Shown: positions 59,781-64,000 of the stretch, piece by piece | Layout of the letters: every line of letters starts with the position of its first letter | How positions within the stretch are numbered: the first letter of the stretch is position 1 | From: Leptoclinus maculatus | Taxonomy: Eukaryota > Chordata > Actinopteri > Perciformes > Stichaeidae | Reading direction: 5' to 3' | DNA: 64,000 nt | Assembly: GCA_032191485.1 (NCBI GenBank) | Contig: JAVDOI010000006.1 | Coordinates: 14,255,850-14,319,849, forward strand | Program-made: the position numbers and the translations under genes | Notes under the pieces: generated by a model | The model's database searches: none | Seen by the model: only the letters and a program-made list of their open reading frames with translations | What the model was told of the DNA's origin: nothing

Positions 59781-62085
59781 TACCTCACCTATAAATATAT
59801 ATTTAAAACTAGTTCCACCCTCAGTATTAATAATGTTGTTCATTATATCCATCACAAAGGGCAGATTTTGTGCAAACCAAGTATTATTTATAATACTTCA
59901 AGTAAATTTAGCTTATAAAACGTCTGTATTTATTAGGATTTGAGTACCTTTTCCACCACTCATTAATTAGAGGAATAAGAAAATTGCTTAATTTCAAGAA
60001 GTTTACATTTTTGAGATTTGACTGCAAATAACTAATCACTATCACTGTGTACAAGAAACAATCCATAGCCTCAAAATTCCCTGCCATGTTTACGTCTTGT
60101 TCCATCAAATGTATCGCTGGTACAGAAGCAGACGGTACATCATTTAGCTGTTATGTCTCGTGTTGACAGGAAACAAACTTTATTCATGCAGTTAATGCTT
60201 GCCATGTAGTGATTACAGTACAGGGAACACAAGTAAATCAACAGAGCACGACGGTTATTGCTCAACGGGAGAAAACACCACAAACGACCCCTTGTAAGTG
60301 TTCAGATGTGTGGTTGAATACTGTATACATTTCCTGTATAGACACATTCAAGAAGTAGGGGAAGTGGTGCGAGTAACAGAAGTCTTTCTGACCCTGAACC
60401 TCTCACTCCTCACATCGTAAAATAAAACATAAAGCGACGGAAGATTTATTTCTTTAATCCATGCCTGAAGTGGAAATCTGCATACAGTTGTAGTTGATAT
60501 AGAATTGTGTGTTTAATTTAATTTAGTTAATAATCATCTTATGTTTCTGCACTAGCCCAAAATGTAGTTTTAAAAAAAAAAAATGTTTAAGAGATTATGG
60601 TGCGGTTGACTTTGTTTTGAAGGATCCTATTTTGTAAACCAAACATATCATGTCTCTGGTTTGTAGAATATGTTTCTTAACATTACGTTTTGGAGCATTT
60701 GTCCCCTCATTTGATTGAGGACAGTGGGAGAAAGAGGGGGTATGAATGGCATGCAACAAAGGTCCCAACTAAGGCCAGAATCAAACAACACAACAGATGT
60801 TAAATGGTTAAATGTTAAGTGGTTAAATGGCTTGGCTCTAACCATTTGGCTACCAAGGTGCTCCTTGTTTGAGGTAATTAGACGATGTCAATCTTTAATA
60901 TGTTTGGATAGGGCTCAAAATGCCATAGTGACAGTCAAATTAGTAATCAAGCCATCACTCTTTGTCTAAAGCTTTGAATAATAGTTGTCTGACATGACAG
61001 ATAACTATGAAATTGATGTTTACTACTTCCCCGTGACTGACACCTTAGCACAGGTTTGGTGAAAGGAGAGAGTTCTTTGCAGCAGTTTCAAGTTTAGCAC
61101 TTGTGTTTTGGTGACATTGGGTTTACCTCCACATTGTTTAGGGTCCGCAAACCCCACTGCTGCATGTTTAAAAACACCTCCAAAATCAATTGTCTTCCTT
61201 CATATTTTTTTTCTTTTGTTCTGACCCCATTCATTTGAATTATGTAGGAAATTATTGAAGTGGCAATTTCCCCTTTGTCACAAACTTTGTTTCCACATTG
61301 GATTAAGGTGACAAAATGCAGAAATTACCGTGAGGCATTGTTTCACACCAAATACGGAAATAAGTGTGGCATATAACATGTACACATACACTACAAATGT
61401 AGTCTAATACAACAGTACTGCAATAAATCCTACCACATGAAGGTTATAATGTTCAGTTTTCGTTGAAATTGTTTTAAAAGCTGTTGATTCAACAATAATA
61501 TTACATACTGGAGGATATAGTTTGTGGTGCTGTTAAACAGGTGCTGTTAAACAGTTTGGCATTATACTGTTTATTACATATATTATTATACATTTATACA
61601 TATTTTACCATATATTTTACAGCCAGAGACTCCAAACAGTCATTTGTGTCTGTGTCATTTAGCAAACTTTTGAAATGTTTCATCTGTTCAATGAAAGCTA
61701 TTCTGATAAAGTTAGTTAGTCATTAAGTGTCAAGATGATAACACCTTTTTAAGAATGCTTTCTGCGTTGTTAAAGGGGATTTCCAAACAGAACATTAGGG
61801 TTAAGTTCCTTAATAATAATATTTATTTATGACCGGAGTATAAACTGACAAAATGACCAAACAAAGGGAGCCAAATATCTGGCAGTCTTGACACTCTTTT
61901 GTTCTCCTCGTGCATGAGAGTAATTCAGTGCAGAGGCTACTAAATAAACAAACTCCCACAATAGTGAGGGGGAAAATTCGATATAAAGGAAAATCATATT
62001 TATAAATGAATACAGGTAATTTGTATGTCTTAAACCGTGCTAAGCTAACCTTTCGACCGTTCCAAATGTATGCGTATGTGTGTCA
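59781..62085. other. AT-rich intergenic DNA
   Basis: No coding exon with splice signals, tRNA or recognised repeat was found. Confidence 0.35.
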
Positions 62086-62094
62086 AATATAATT

Positions 62095-62303
62095 TTGAAG
62101 TACGTACCTGTTCTTTACTTGAATTCTCCAATTCTCCAGCATTACAATTATTCTTACACTTAATAATCCAATATGTTAATATTAATGTACTGTACTTTAA
62201 ATACATTTTATAATACGTTGCATTACTTGTAATGCAGTATTTTGACACTGTTGTATTGCAACTTTAACTTAAGTAGAATATGTGAATACTTCTGTCATCA
62301 CTG
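62095..62303 (-). mobile_element. Degenerate copy of the acttaagtaaaagt hAT-like element
   Basis: On the minus strand it begins CAGTGATGACAGAAGTATTC and contains CTACTTAAGTTAAAGTTGCA, matching the left half of the family seen at 4821-5282. It is strongly diverged and the right end is lost. Confidence 0.6.
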
Positions 62304-64000
62304 ACAACTTTATCTATTTAGTAAATTAATCTTAACTGAATATCTATATGAATTAAAATGAGCACCAAATCTTGTCAAGAATAGTGTTAGTCACTGGTCC
62401 ACTGTGTTTCTCTTCATCAGCGGCAGTGAGGAATCATTTATTTAGGGTCCTTGGTAGACACAGCAGTAAAGAACTCTTGCTTCAGGGGGCAAAAGATCAG
62501 GGATAAAAGGGATCTCTCAGGAGATTACTCCCATGTACGTAACACGGATGCCTAGAACACAAAGAGCATTATGTTGCCCAGCTTTATTTTAGTGCAGCGT
62601 GCATGTTTGTGTGAGAGCGACTGCTTTTCTGACCTTATCCTCACCAGTTGTCTTTTAAAATCACCAAATGCTCAGTTAGTTGTCTTTGTACATATCTCCT
62701 GCCATAGGATTCTTCTTTTAGCTGTTTAAATGAAACATCCTTGTTTTTTCATGCCTCCACTCAGGGCAGTGTTTTTCAATCAGATTAGTACAGCACATTC
62801 TGTTCTGTTTCACTTCCTGATGACTGTGCAGCCTGTATCCCTGAATGAACCCACCCGCGTGCTTCTGGTTACACTAAGACACTCACTCTCAGAAAGACGT
62901 GTTCTTGACACTGTCTGTCAGATCTTAATACTTCATACAAGATTTAGTAATCCTGTAAGCCAATCATCAAGAAAATTACTATTAATAAATACTATTTATT
63001 GATTTATTTTAACAAAAAACAACAACTTTTTAGTGAGTATTGAGCTCTTTCTCAGAGCTGTAAGAGGCTCTTAATCTCAGAACATGATCAATAAGTATAT
63101 AAATATGTTTATATTTAACATCTACAAACTGTTGCTCTAACCTTACACACATCTAATTTTCCTGTCTACTACCCGGTTGCTGCTTTCACCACAACAGCAA
63201 CAAGATGTTCTTGATGTTTCAGGAAGGAAGACACCACCTCAAGCTGTGTGTCAATATAGAAATGTATTCATGCATTTCAGTTCAGCTCAGGTCAGCTGAG
63301 TTCATCTTTGACCTCCATTTACGCATACAAGACAGGGTGAAGTGCCAACAAAGCTATCAGGACACCGCAGTACAGTCGAGGGTTTGGAAAAACAAACAAA
63401 TCTCTGCCTGAGCCGGAGCCTTCGTGATTTCTACAAAATATGTATATATTGTTAATAGCTTGGATGGTTGTGTTATTAGCTCACGAGACCACAACAGTCA
63501 CTCTGCGTCTGTACTATTTTCTCTTTTTAATGTGAATAGAATGTTCTAATATGAGTAAAACCTATACTCTCTTACAATAACTGATTGCTCAGATGATTAC
63601 TCAGCCGGTTGATAACATCCCTGTGGGTTTGTACACTCAGGTTCACCTGTGTTATGTCACCTTTATTATTAACAGGATCATCATGTTCCCTTCAATAATA
63701 GCTGCCTGGCTGTCTGCCAGCAGCGTGGTCAGACAGTGTCCTCACCACCTCTGACTGCACCCACCAGAGACCTGCAATAAAGTTTGAATTATCTGAGCAC
63801 CTCGGTTCAAGCCATGAGGAAGATCACACCAGAATATATGCCACGTTTTCTCAACATTTCAATGTAAAAATATGCTGAACATAAAATATAAGTAGTAGCC
63901 ATAAAACATGCTGTATACTGTAAACATCCTATGTGGACATAATAATATACCAGTATCCTCAAACCACAAAGGCAAAGCCATAAAAAATCTTTCATGACTT
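62304..64000. other. Intergenic, no gene recognised
   Basis: No reading frame here has supporting splice sites or motifs. Possible distal regulatory sequence cannot be judged from one genome. Confidence 0.35.

Overview
This window is teleost nuclear DNA, most likely from a spiny-rayed fish. The evidence is vertebrate genes split by GT-AG introns, AATAAA poly(A) signals, no bacterial-style operons, and repeats typical of fish genomes: hAT-type MITEs, L2 tails ending in repeats of GATTCT, an I-clade LINE with RNase H and an (AGA)n tail, Harbinger-type transposase remains, and tRNA-derived SINE heads. I rebuilt exon models by hand from splice sites and reading phase. Every gene model below closes in frame.

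Layout: 1027-8763 (-) is a class II facilitative hexose transporter, slc2a11-like (12 exons, 503 aa). 8764-14046 is repeat-rich intergenic DNA (SINE heads, a degenerate I-type LINE, a 541-bp hAT element). 14047-19024 (+) is transforming growth factor alpha (tgfa), with a tandemly duplicated mucin-like exon and an 8-nt final coding exon. 19025-23388 is tgfa 3' flank with nothing else recognised. 23397-24622 is a 1.2-kb hAT element whose target-site duplication contains the hdhd3 stop codon. 24627-25548 (-) is hdhd3. It lies head to head with trub2 (27283-29974, +; mitochondrial pseudouridine synthase, 332 aa). 32342-43180 (-) is a giant Rab44-like gene: a 7.0-kb first coding exon encoding acidic repeats with a recurring basic RRK(L/M)GS(S/T)RR motif, followed by a small Rab GTPase domain ending in CC. 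44462-48434 (-) is the splicing factor srsf3.

49328-52187 is an I-clade LINE, itself carrying an L2 tail, flanked by a 14-bp target duplication. It sits between the srsf3 first exon and a divergent (+) five-exon gene (52268-55809) that encodes a THAP zinc finger joined to a DDE transposase domain with catalytic-type residues still present. 55985-64000 has no convincing cellular gene. It holds a frameshifted Harbinger transposase (about 57640-58523, -), a 322-bp hAT MITE and a degenerate MITE copy.

The cellular genes do not form one pathway. They cover hexose transport, EGFR ligand signalling, a HAD-type phosphatase-like protein, mitochondrial RNA modification, vesicle traffic and splicing. 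The most unusual items are the tgfa exon duplication, the recently amplified Rab44 repeat exon, the intact THAP-DDE gene, and two transposon insertions placed exactly at functional gene boundaries (the hdhd3 stop codon and the srsf3/THAP-DDE promoter).
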